From NCBI RefSeq assembly GCF_030253575.1, contig NC_080568.1, positions 4,501,501 to 4,565,500 of the forward strand: 64,000 bases of DNA, written 5' to 3'. The notes under the pieces are model-generated. The model was not told the DNA's origin and did no database searches. It saw only the letters and a program-made list of their open reading frames with translations. The first letter of the stretch is position 1, and the number at the start of each line of letters is the position of its first letter. This document shows, one piece after another, positions 10,475-20,982 of this stretch. The stretch comes from Rhododendron vialii. Taxonomy: Eukaryota; Streptophyta; Magnoliopsida; Ericales; Ericaceae. A program made the translations under genes and the position numbers.

Positions 10475-10770
10475 ACACCTCTTACGGTCCACACTTCTCA
10501 TTTCCTGATCGATTTGCAATGATCCGAGCTGCGCAATATGTTCAGAACGTGATTTTAAGGGTACTTGCGAGAAATCAGCAAAAAAAATGATCGGAAAGGA
10601 TTTCATCTAAATAGTTTTTTATTGAACCGTTCAATAAAAAACTGTTCGGATAAAGCCCTTTCCAATCATTTTTTTTTGCTGATTTCTCGCGGGTACCCTT
10701 AAAATCGCGTTGTGATCGCATTGAGTGGCTTGGATCATCGAAATTCGATCGAAAAATAAGAGGTCCGGAC
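10475..10770. repeat. Foldback element 6
   Basis: Hairpin with CTTACGGTCCACAC and GAGGTCCGGAC at its edges. Internally it has GATCCGAGCTGCGCAAT and the opposed ATTGAGTGGCTTGGATCAT, with the AAAACTGTTCGGATAAAG block next to the loop. It belongs to the same family as the elements at 33-1495 and 9990-10338. Confidence 0.7.
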
Positions 10771-13700
10771 ATATGCATGTATAATAAGGGGGCTCATTTT
10801 TTGAATCTTCCATACATCTATTCATAAATCTTAACCATTGAAACTTATCTCCAGAAATCCTACGACTGAGAAACCTTTCTTATTGCTTTGGAAGACATGA
10901 TAACGAATCCTGTCTCTCTCTCTTTCCCTCTCTCCCTCTCATTGCTTTGGAAGACATGATAACGAATCCTCTCTCTCTCTACCTTGACCTAAAACCAGTT
11001 TTGCCGCCGCCGGGGGGAGGCGGTCACTCCCTCCTCCCCCGGGCCTCCTCTTCTTTTCTTCTCCTTTCCCTAACCGTTCCAGATTGGGTCGTCCCTCTGC
11101 TCTAATCTGCTGTTTCAGCTTCCGCTTTTACTCCCTTCTCTTCTCATCGGAGGTTTGCCAGTGGCTTAACGGCGTGGTCATATGATGAGGGAGGTGGTGA
11201 GGCTCATGAGGCCACCCACCGTGTTTGAGGTGTTTCTACTCTTGGGTAGTCACAGTTTGGGCTTAACGGCAAACGTGGCTTCACGACAAGTGTATGGATC
11301 TGGATCGTTGGCTTGTTGTGTGGGTTTACGGGTGGCACCAGCTGGCAGCGATTGGCACCACCATTGCCGTTTCCTCAGGTAGTTTGTGGGAGCCGAATTG
11401 ACGGTGTCTCGGTGGTCACTGATGGGGTTTTGGCTGCGCTCGGAGCTCTTGGTGGCGTGGGCTGTTTGCTGGCATTTGGTGGATTCTCCAGTCCTGGTTG
11501 GGTTTTCTGGTGGGGTGTGGTGGCTCCTGGGAGGTTGGTTGGCGGTTGATGGTTGGTGTGGGGTACGGCGGCTCTGCTCTGTTTCGGTTAGGGTAAGGTT
11601 TTGGGTCCTCCTCTCCCGTTTCCTCTTTGTGGGCTTCTCGGAGGCTGTGTTTCCGGCGGACTCGGGTTGGTGCAGGTGGAGGAGGAGGTGTTTGCTAGCT
11701 CTAGGTGTTGGTTTATGGTGGCTAGGTGTTGTTGTTTTAGGTGGCGGAGGTTTTGAGATGGTGGTGGTGGCGAGGGTTGATCTCGACATCGTACTCCAAT
11801 ACACGAAAACATTCCAGCCTCTTACGGAGATTGGCAAAAAATTTTGAATCTCATCTTGCCTGCATTGACTACACACCTGCAATAGTTCTAAGTGAGATAA
11901 AGATGGTAAGCTAAGTAGTTTCTTCTACAGGTAATAGAACAGTTACGTAGATGAGATTTAAGCCAAATATGTACACAAACAAGTCAAATAAGGCACATGT
12001 AAGTGTACTCATGTCCAATACATCGAAGAAAGTGACTATTGCAATGAAAAATGAGAACTTTTTTTAGAACACTCTCAGGAGATACGTCTTGGAGGTGGTA
12101 TACAACTCGGCTAGTCCCTGACCTAGGCCAATGTCCTGCTACATTAAACATGTATCAGAGGAAAGAAAAACACAAGATTGTGACAGGTATATATGAGGTG
12201 AAGGTCAGTCAATGTGAAATGTCACGCTGTGCCTTTAGGTATAGGAAATTTCTAGTTATTATATATACAACCTCATTCTTATTTGCAGTTATGCCAGTTC
12301 ACTTGCTTGTGATTAATAATCCAATACTTTAGTACTTCAAAGTGAGCCTTTTAGTTTCAAATGCAGCCTAGAGAGTTTTTCTTTTTTGTTATTCGTCTGC
12401 TTATAATCCTCAAGGTTAAAGTTAGAGCCTTACAAATTAAGGGAAGTGTCATTGTTTTACATAATCCTACGAAAGAGCCATTTTGTTTCACTATGACTTA
12501 CGATTGAAAGATACGCTATCTGGTATTAGGTGATTAAGAACTGGAAATCATCAAAATAGTAGAAGAAGTTATTTAGCAGATGATAGTGCAGAAGTTTGGG
12601 GTAAGTTATAAATTAACTGGTCTTGCTAAGGAAATTGCTAAGGTTTTTGGAGACACTTGGGAAGGAGCTGGGCTTTGGAGTTTTGATTCTTGCTACAGAT
12701 TAGACAGAAGCAATAGTTAAAATACCAACGTTGACAGCAATAAAATGGAGCAAAACATGGCAGAATTCTATCCTTACCGAGCGTAACAAAACACTAAAAG
12801 AAAATGATGATATTAAAAAGGAAAGAACAGAGAAAGCCCAAGGAAAAATTAGGATGGAGAAAACCATGGAGAGCAAACGTACCAATTAATATCCTCTGAT
12901 GTAGGAGCAATCAGGCATTGATTGGTACTAAAAACTTCAAAACCTTCATGTTTCTAATAATTCACAACTGGGAAAATCCACAAGTACGAAATAATTAATA
13001 AAGATCAAAGAAACATATCAGATGCAGAAATCCCTAACAATTCTCATCCGTTCATAAGATCAGAGTCAATGCAAATATGAATGTGTGAGTATTTTTATCT
13101 ATAAGCCAGTGGGTGCAGAAACCCTCTATCAAGTAAATCCCTCAACTAACACAAAACAAGGCATAGTGAACAAGGGAATTCAGTGATCATATTAATAGTT
13201 GCTGAACACACAAACAAACAAGACTATATTTCTCCTTATTCCTCACTTTCTAATACTGCACTCACCAAACCAACCAACCAACCAGACCAGACAGCAAAAT
13301 TCCTCAAAACCTGTCACAAAACAAACAAATGAAAAGGAATTAATACTACACGATTTCAGAATAAAGCCACAAAAGCGAACAAGAAACAGAAATCAAGAAG
13401 GGGAAAAATATCACCAACTAAAAATAGTAGCCCTGAATGAATCTACATGCAGATCGAACACAGAGACAGAACGCTTTGAATAAGAACTAAAAAAACACAA
13501 AACCGGCAGAATGAAGGCAGCAAATCAAAAGAGATACTCTATGATTTCCAAACAATGAAACCTATATGCACGAAATCATCAAAAAGATACATGTTATGGA
13601 GCGAGCAGAGCCATGGTAAAGTCACAAGAGCACACATGCAACACAAATGGAGAAGGGAAAAGAGATGAAAAACTAAATACTTGCACTGAATAAGTCTCCA

Positions 13701-14112
13701 CACACAGATCGAACACAAAAACTCACAAATTAGGAAACCAAACGAACAAAGCGCTGTACAACGTACTAAACCAAGCAAAGCGGGAAAACTAACCATCACA
13801 AGCATTACCTTTAGAGCCAACGAAGGCAGGGGTTGGTGGCCCACGAAAATTGATTCTCGTAGGGCTCTGAGTCCGGGGATCAATCACATGGGCCTGCACT
13901 GGCGTATGGATTGAATCCAATGTCGACGGCGATCGCGAGATGACCACCACCACAGATCGCCACCGCCACCTTCCTGTCTATGATCCGCCCACTGCTCTCT
14001 GTCTCTCTCGGTGATTTCTCTTTGTTGGTGGTATGGTTGTGTGTACCGCCATCTCAACAGCGATCACAAGATGGTGGGGGCGATTACAGAGTGGTGCAGC
14101 TCGCCCAAAAAT

Positions 14113-14116
<4 letters not shown>

Positions 14117-14192
<76 letters not shown>
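14117..14192. repeat. (CT)n microsatellite
   Basis: An almost pure CT dinucleotide run of roughly 76 bp. It produces long spurious Ser-Leu and Arg-Glu frames on both strands. Confidence 0.95.
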
Positions 14193-14195
<3 letters not shown>

Positions 14196-14350
14196 GAGGA
14201 GGATAAAGACTGATGGCCCAGATATTCTCTCCCCCTATCAAGCCACGTGCCCCACAATGTAGAATCTCTCTCTCTCTCCAGAGGAGGATAAAGACTGATG
14301 GCCCAGATATTCTCTCCCCCTATCAAGCCACGTGCCCCACAATGTAGAAG
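14193..14350. repeat. Tandem duplication of about 84 bp
   Basis: The segment containing CCAGAGGAGGATAAAGACTG, CCCAGATATTCTCTCCCC and AAGCCACGTGCCCCACAATG occurs twice in succession, separated by a short CT run at 14266-14278. Confidence 0.85.
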
Positions 14351-14595
14351 AACTAAAATGACCATTGTGGACAATCGGCCAAAGGCAGCACCCCACCAAT
14401 CGAGGGGTAAAATCGTCCAAATTGGACAATTTTGGCTAGCAATTAATTGCCCAAAGTGATTCTTTTTTAGGAGTAGGAAATGAGTGCAAAAATATAATGT
14501 AATTCTGAACATGGAATTCTCATCATTTTCTTGGTGCAGCTAGCTGCCTAGTATGATGAAACTTGATAAAGTCAACATATTAGGCGAGATCTCAC

Positions 14596-16773
14596 CTGGA
14601 GTTAATACTCGAAGAATTAAGGAAGAATCACGAGCTGAAGCTACAATCAACTCTTGAGGAGGGAATTTCATATAGAACCTTGCAGACTGACCAACAGAAA
14701 CTGTGTCACAACTGATTCAAGGCATCCAGGCAGGAAATCACAGCACCAGACCCTATCTCAAACTCGAAATCTTCAGTGCAGTTCTTCCTCATATTCTCCT
14801 CCAGTAACTAAACATATGGAATAGACTATACATACCAACCACCCATTAGAAGGATAGACTCCAGAATCGGGACCTTTGATGTCTATAAAGCCCACTTTAT
14901 CTCCCAGCATTCCGTTTAGCTGATTTATACAAGCTGAATCTAACACTCTGTCTTCCTCTTGAACCCCAATGCTATGCAAAAAAGTGTACACTGATACGGC
15001 CAGAGAAAACTCTTTAATGAAGGGTTGGGAATCAAATTGGATGTCAAGAACGTCTCCACAAGAGGTCAGCTCCTCTAAAGCCATATCTATTTTCTTAAAA
15101 TACCTATTCAGCCATGAGAGAACTCTCAGAGAAGCATTCTGAAAGGCATCATTCTGCTTCTTAAAAGATTGTTTCGGTGAACACTTAATAATCAAATCTT
15201 GACACCTGGAAAATATTTTTACTTCACAACTCAAAGTCTCTCTGGATCCCGTGGGTACACAACCACTGATATCATTTGCACCTTCGTTTATTATTTGGTT
15301 ACTTGACTCATTAACCTTCAGCTTCTTCTGCGATCCAGGAAACTCTGTCAACGATTCCAGGGTATTACTGATGATAGAGAAGACAGGTTCAGATAAACGG
15401 CAGTGACAGCAGAATGTACGTAGGAGTTCTCTTGGAAATGAACCCCTCCAATTGGTTCGCGAAGTGAATGCTGAAGGCAACTCTGCTGCAAGTACTGCAT
15501 CTCTGGACAACTTGTAAAGTCCGCTGGGTGTTTTACTTGCTACAAGTATCCTGCAAAATGTTACGCGTAACCTTTAAACAAAGCAAATTTGAAGATATTT
15601 AGTGGCTCACAAGGTTCACGTGAAAGCATCATATGAGATGAGAGATTACAACCTTTCACCATCCAAGACACTGAAAACTGAATGAAAAAGCAGTCAAATT
15701 CACACAGCCAGCATGTTGCATATGACTATCAGACTATGGCACATGCCAATGGTGACCAGCATAAAGGGATGACAAATGACAATACAGAGCAAATTTCAGA
15801 GGAAAGTCAACCTTCTCGAAGTATCTGTATGAAAAATCTGATTAGCACTGGTCACTAGCTTTATTTTACTGTCTTTTTAACTGATAGAAACAGTTTTTGC
15901 CACTTTTCCCTCAAAGTTAAAGGGGTATCAGATAGTACAGAATGCACTAAAATTATGTGAGACTCAATGATAACCGTCAAACTGCAGCTATATTTTCTTA
16001 TGAAAAGACCTCAAATGATTAGCTAGTGAATAATGGCTGTTATGCAGCTTAACCATAAATATGAGAAAAAGAAATAGCACGAAATAAGGTTACTCTAACC
16101 TGGATTATTTTCCCAACCTTTAGTGGACCATGAAGTTAATCTTCACTTTAAAAGCATAAGAATCTCAAACTAATTTTCATTAGTATGATCGATCATTAAG
16201 ACATGACAAACTCACCCTCATTGCTTGGCCTTCAAAAAAGTCTCAAGTTCAAGTTTTTTGGTTATCAATCAACTTCAAAGAATCATAAAGGCAAGTGTGC
16301 TTTGGCTAAATAACTTACCCAAAGTGCATACTATTGGTGGTGAAGAAAAATGAGAACATAATACCCTTTACAAAGCCTAGTAGCCTACATCCCAATAGTT
16401 TATATTAACAAGACTAGAGACTAGAGAGGCAATGAAATGAAACTTCCAGGAGATGATTGTACAAATATGGCGTATGCAAAAATAAACATTCAGATAGCTT
16501 TAAACGAGCAACAATTGTTTTCTCATCCAAAACAAATGTAACTGAAACATACGAGTCAAGCATAGTTTTTGAGGCATAGAAGGTGCAAACGATTTTCAGA
16601 GCGCAAGCAGTTGAAGTGTGCATATGGGCAATGCATTACAAAAGAGTCAAGACAAGACCTGTAATATGTGCACAAGGACACATCCTCATAGAAGATGTCA
16701 CTAGACTTCCATTTGTATCCAATAGAAGCCAAAATTGAATCACCATAAATAAGCTGGCCAGATAAGTAACTTC
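14596..16773 (-). pseudogene. HEN1: HEN1 small-RNA methyltransferase, degenerate internal fragment
   Basis: Two exons are recognisable on the minus strand. 16773-16659 encodes SYLSGQ, GDSILASIGYKWKS and a CTYYR end. It joins in phase (AG+G) to 15550-14596, which starts ILVASKTPSGLYKLSRDAV and continues with TNWRGSFPRELL, RLSEPVFS, CEVKIFSRCQDLII and KKQNDAFQNASLRVLSWLNRYF. These are hallmarks of the middle of plant HEN1 (La-like and dsRNA-binding part), which 2'-O-methylates miRNA and siRNA duplexes. After GVYPSNG the frame breaks: the first frame stops at 14773, and the homology EDFEFEIGSGAV, then QSARFYMKFPPQEL continues in other frames down to a CCAG/GTGAG donor at 14596. No methyltransferase domain and no N-terminal exons were found, so this is a pseudogene fragment. 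Confidence 0.8.
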
Positions 16774-18894
16774 CTCTTTTATTTAAAGATCCTTTGGGAT
16801 AAACAGCTTCTACTTAGCGTAGAAGTCCTGATGACAGATCCCCCAGGTATGAGTTGGAACTTGGGAACACAAAAGTACAATCTCATCTCTAATGAAGATT
16901 TGCCAATAGTCCTGTAAAAGAAATGTATAGTTCCTTCAAATAAATAGATATTCATAGCCGACACCTCATTAAGAGAAAGGCAAGGGGCTTAGGTATGGAA
17001 AATCCACTCAGCTTTTCGAGTCCCACCTACCATGACCCAGTGTAAATGGGCCCAACTTAAATTCACTTTTGAGATGTCAACCCGTGGCTTTGTGAGGGGA
17101 AAAAGACAAATCATATGATCTTTCAGATCATGCATAATGGAGAGCCTACAATATGAAGAGTGCCAAATAAACATGGCAGAGTGTTAATGCCATTACAAGC
17201 AGAGAATGCCTAAGATTTGTCATTATAATTTATACTAGTGAACTATAAGCACAATATTTCTTGAGCACATTATTCAGTACCTTTAGAACCTCATTTCTGA
17301 CATACTGTAAAGTGTGAAATAGTAGAATAAATACATGTAAATACTTATACAGATACATATATGTAGCTAGAAATCAAACAACTTCAGTAACTTCATTTAT
17401 GCTGAGTCCAAAGTGTTAGTCCTACTTCATGGTTACGTTATTATGGTGACTCGAACTGACCTCTCCACTGGGGGGTGTGGCTAAAGCTTTTGGGTCCCCA
17501 AATGACAAGTCTTTGCACAATTGTAACACTCTTGCCAATAAAGGATGATATTAAGGAGACTCTCAACAGCTGTGTGGCCAATCCTTTTTGAGTCACAGAG
17601 AGAATCCGAGCACTTTTCTACATTGTTTCAGGAAAGGAACAAAAGTTCTAACACCACTGTACTTGTCACAATCTATGCATGTGTTCTTTACTTGAAAATT
17701 TTGACGCGACAAGTAAAGGCAACCAGTATCATAAGCCAAACAAGGCCTTAAACCTAACTTGCTGAAAATTTCAATTGTTTTTGCTGGGACGAATGATCAA
17801 CCCTCCGATTAATCCTGCCTAGCCGCCTAATTCTTTGATTAATCTGGCCTAGGTGCCTAATTCTCCAATTAATCCCGCCTAGCCCCTAATCCCACCCAAC
17901 AACCTTGCCGATTAGTCACTGACTAATCCCGCCTAGCGGCCAACTAGGTGGCAGACCACCACGTAGTGCTTAGAGGCTGCCTAGGCTGATTTTAGAACAC
18001 TGCACACTAGATGACCAAGCACATATTGAAGAAACCCCTTCCTTTTCCATAAAACTTCGACATCGACCCAAAAATGAGCCGCACAAGCTCGAAATGGAAA
18101 GCAATACCAAAACTGATATTCCAAAACATCACACTGTTGCAGTCCAAGCGGGACGGCTGCCGTCTCAATCGGAGAGGGCTTCTGTACCCTGCACTGAAGA
18201 ATCAAAGAACCCATGACATGCATCTTCACACAATTAGGCCAACTCCAATTGGATTTATCTTCGCAGTTAAGGTAGCCTTCAAGAAATAATAATCGGGGAA
18301 CAATGCATCCGGGAGACTCATTCATCAAACATATAGCAGCAGCAAGAGCCAGAGAACACTGCCAAACAAGCTTTGCAACAACGATTAGAATGTTTGCGCC
18401 ACTAAATCAACAGAACAAACCAAAAATATTGCTTATGGTTTCTTTCTTTTGGTGAGATTACGTGGTCCCTACACTATTTCGACCAATAAGAGAATGGGTA
18501 AAGTTCACCCTTTTCAAGGGGGGAGAACAGAATCGTACCCATGTGTAATCCAAAGGGAAGGTCTATTAACACCACCATTCTTACAACCATTCGTACAACG
18601 CGCTTATGTGGCATTAATTAATTCGAGAATTGGTTCAAAGAAAAGAATTACAAAGCATTTACTTCCCCGTATCCAAAAGGTCTACATATAACTAACTTAG
18701 CACCCTTAGCTGGCAAGGGGGCAGAGCGGGAAAAGAAGATGTTCAATTCATACCTGATATAAACTTCAACTTCACCCCATCTTCAAGAATCAAGAACAAG
18801 TCTCTAGCCTTTGCCCCTCTCTTCTGCTTCGCTCTCTACAAAACTAAACCCAAAAAAAAACCCCTAAATCATTCTCTCCTCTCTCACATCACCA
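16774..18894. other. Intergenic region
   Basis: No exon I can support. I looked for further HEN1 exons upstream of 16773 and found none. Bases 17795-17965 carry degenerate tandem GATTAATCCCGCCTAG-like motifs, a dispersed plant repeat. The last 200 bp before 18895 probably include the promoter and leader of the next gene. Confidence 0.45.
17795..17965. repeat. Degenerate tandem GATTAATCCCGCCTAG repeats
   Basis: The motif GATTAATC(C/T)(C/T)GCCTAG followed by GCCTAATTC occurs four to five times with variation, ending near CGGCCAACTAGG. It is a low-copy tandem or nested repeat with no coding potential. Confidence 0.6.
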
Positions 18895-20753
18895 ATGGCT
18901 CTCTACCCACCTTCAATCCATCCTAAAGCCTTTCTTAAAGCCCTCTCTAGGCTAATCGAGGATGAAACCATCATTCGAGCCAATGACACCTATCTAGGAA
19001 CCATGGGGTCCGATACCGACTTATTCTTCCAAGACATAACGTTGCGTTTTCCCAATCATGTTTGCCTCCGGGCGGCCAACCTACTGCAACGTTCGCCCAA
19101 CCGGGGGATAAGGTTCTCGGCCTTGTTGTACGTGCGGCGAATCGCGACTCCGGGACGGTGGTTCCTCCTGAATCGCCTCAAAACGACAACTCTGCTACAC
19201 TTGAAACAGATACTCCTATTTTCACTTACTAACGAAACGGACGTTGAGATGAAAGGAATCCTCGTGAAAACCGCAATCGAAGTAGCACGGCCCGATCTCC
19301 CTTCAAAACTTTGGGCCCTGTTGGGCCAGGCCCAAGATAATACAGATTGGTCTGTTTCTGGTGATGATGAACCGGTTGGTGATGGGCCGTCTGAACCGGT
19401 TGCTGAAGGGTTGTCTGAATCGGTTGCTGAAAGGTTGTCTGAATCGGTTGCTGAAAGGTTGGTCTCCGTCTCCGACCAGTTGGCCAATGTAGCCCTGATT
19501 GCGCTGGCGAACCAACTCGTACGAAATGTGAGTGAAGTAATCTTGTTCCTACTCATTTCAAAAAATCTTGTTCCTATTTTGCCTTGCAAAAAAAAAAAAA
19601 AAATCTTTCACTTGTTTGGTTGCTAGGATAGGGAGAGAGAAAATTACCTAATGGGAAAAACCCAAAAAATCAAGAACCAATTCGATTCGCGGAGCCGGCC
19701 GACCAAGAAGGCAAGAACAGATCCATACGTTTTGTAGGCCCACACCTAACCTAAACCCTAACCCTAGGAACCCAATGAAACTTAAAACCCTAAACCAAAG
19801 TGCATAAACCATGAAACCCTACAATCACTCCCCGATGAAGGTACCTAAACCCTAAGAAAGCATCTTGAAACACTATAAAAATAGTGTCTAAACCCCCAGT
19901 ATTAAATAAAGGGAACCGAAATAAACCTCACCAAAATTGCGCAAGGTATATATAGAATTGTGAATGAGTTTTACTACACTACACTCACTTGAAATGAATG
20001 ATGAATTCATGGCTCTAATTGGTGAAGTCCTATAAGACCAAATTTTTATTGTGGGTTTATATTGCAGTACTATGTGTGTGAATTCCCTCACCCGCCAAGT
20101 GTGGTTTGTTTCTGGATTATAGAAGTAGCTGTCAGTCTTGAATCTCATTGTCATCATATCATATGGTTATTTTCTCTCAGAAAAAAGTATTCTGGTGACG
20201 TTCTGCATAAATAAAGTATGCTTCTTAGTAGTCACGGTTCAATCTTCTTTTGACTTGATTTTGGTCTTCCCCGCACAGTGGGATATTGAAACAGCTGCAG
20301 AGAGAATCGATGCGCTCAAAATTTGTTATGATGTCGCAATGCGATGCCAAGTTGAAGACTTCAGGCAATCCTACAGGCTGGCTTCCTAGTTTGGCATATA
20401 ACTGCCTACTCACTCTTAGTTTTTCCTTACTTAGTTTTTTTTCACAGATATTATGAAAGATTGCTACCCTACTTTATCAGGGGTTGCAATGACATACACC
20501 CATCCATTAGAATGATAGCTGTACGTGGGATTAGTATTTGTGGACAGTTTGGCGGGTCTCTTTCTAAACCTATCATCAAAGGTACCTTAATTATCAACCG
20601 TGTACTCCTTTGGTCCCCATATATGTTGTTTCTAATTTATCCTTTTTACTCTGTTTTCAAGAGGCTCGTACTTGTCTAGAAGATCTAGCACTAGATCCAG
20701 TGGATTATAAAGTTGCTGTTTGTGTACATAAAGAAATATGCCATCTGCTTGAG
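18895..20753 (+). CDS. Importin-5/RanBP5-like HEAT-repeat fragment, 5' part of a candidate chimeric gene
   Basis: Exon 1, 18895-19527 (211 codons), contains HEAT-like helices: NRGIRFSALLYVRRI, then an EVARPDLPSKLW stretch, like the N-terminus of importin-5 / RanBP5 nuclear import receptors. It ends with a linker of four 8-residue repeats (EPVAEGLS type, DNA 19369-19464). Exon 2 (20279-20367) reads ETAAERIDALKICYDVA. Exon 3 (20448-20581) gives YYERLLPYFIRGCND and RGISICGQFGGSLSKP. Exon 4 (20662-20753) ends CVHKEICHLLE. Exons 2-4 resemble late importin-5 HEAT repeats, so some hundreds of residues are missing between exons 1 and 2. All phases fit, but the exon 2 donor lacks GT (see findings). 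Exon 4 ends in phase 0, the same phase as the proteasome exon at 20983. It could be a pseudogene or a functional fusion. Confidence 0.6.
19369..19464 (+). repeat. 24-bp coding tandem repeat, four copies
   Basis: The unit GAATCGGTTGCTGAAAGG plus TTGTCT occurs four times in frame, encoding EPVGDGPS, EPVAEGLS, ESVAERLS and ESVAERLV. The last two copies are nearly identical, indicating recent expansion in the linker of the importin-like exon. Confidence 0.9.
19745..19860. repeat. Interstitial telomere-like motifs
   Basis: Several CCCTAAA-type motifs lie within about 115 bp: CTAAACCCTAACCCTAG, AAAACCCTAAACC and CCTAAACCCTAAG. They are in intron 1 of the importin-like gene. Telo-box clusters are common near plant translation-related genes; here the role is unknown. 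Confidence 0.6.
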
Positions 20754-20982
20754 GTATTTATTTTGTTCTGAACTGTCAACTTCCGTCAATAGTTTTATAT
20801 CTTTTTTGTTTCCCTTTGTCGAGACGAATGATGTGATGTTAAAATTATGAGGAAAAGCTAGAAGAAAGGAAACGAAAAGTTAAATAATATCGGCTGTCTT
20901 TCACCAAAAGTAATTTAGAGCAAACACAACCTAATGATATGCCTCAAGTAAGAAACTTTTTTGTTGTTGTGAATTACTACAG

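Larger units (their letters stand above)
10771..14595. other. Intergenic region without a convincing gene
   Basis: About 10891-10975 has a short tandem duplication around GAAGACATGATAACGAATCC next to CT-rich sequence. From 10995 to 11800 the DNA turns GC- and T/G-rich, with open frames on both strands of biased composition and no family I recognise. It resembles non-coding transposon sequence. From 11900 to 13950 it is ordinary AT-rich sequence. At 14120-14192 there is a (CT)n run, and at 14193-14350 a tandem duplication of about 84 bp with the core AGGAGGATAAAGACTGATGG. No RNA gene was seen. Confidence 0.5.

Noticed and set aside
11250..11882. 210-residue minus-strand frame rich in Thr, Pro and Ser
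   Set aside because: Composition mirrors a G/T-rich plus strand, no motif or splice context, and competing frames exist on the other strand.
18449..18691. 80-residue plus-strand frame
   Set aside because: No family resemblance, no splice support, next to a promoter region.
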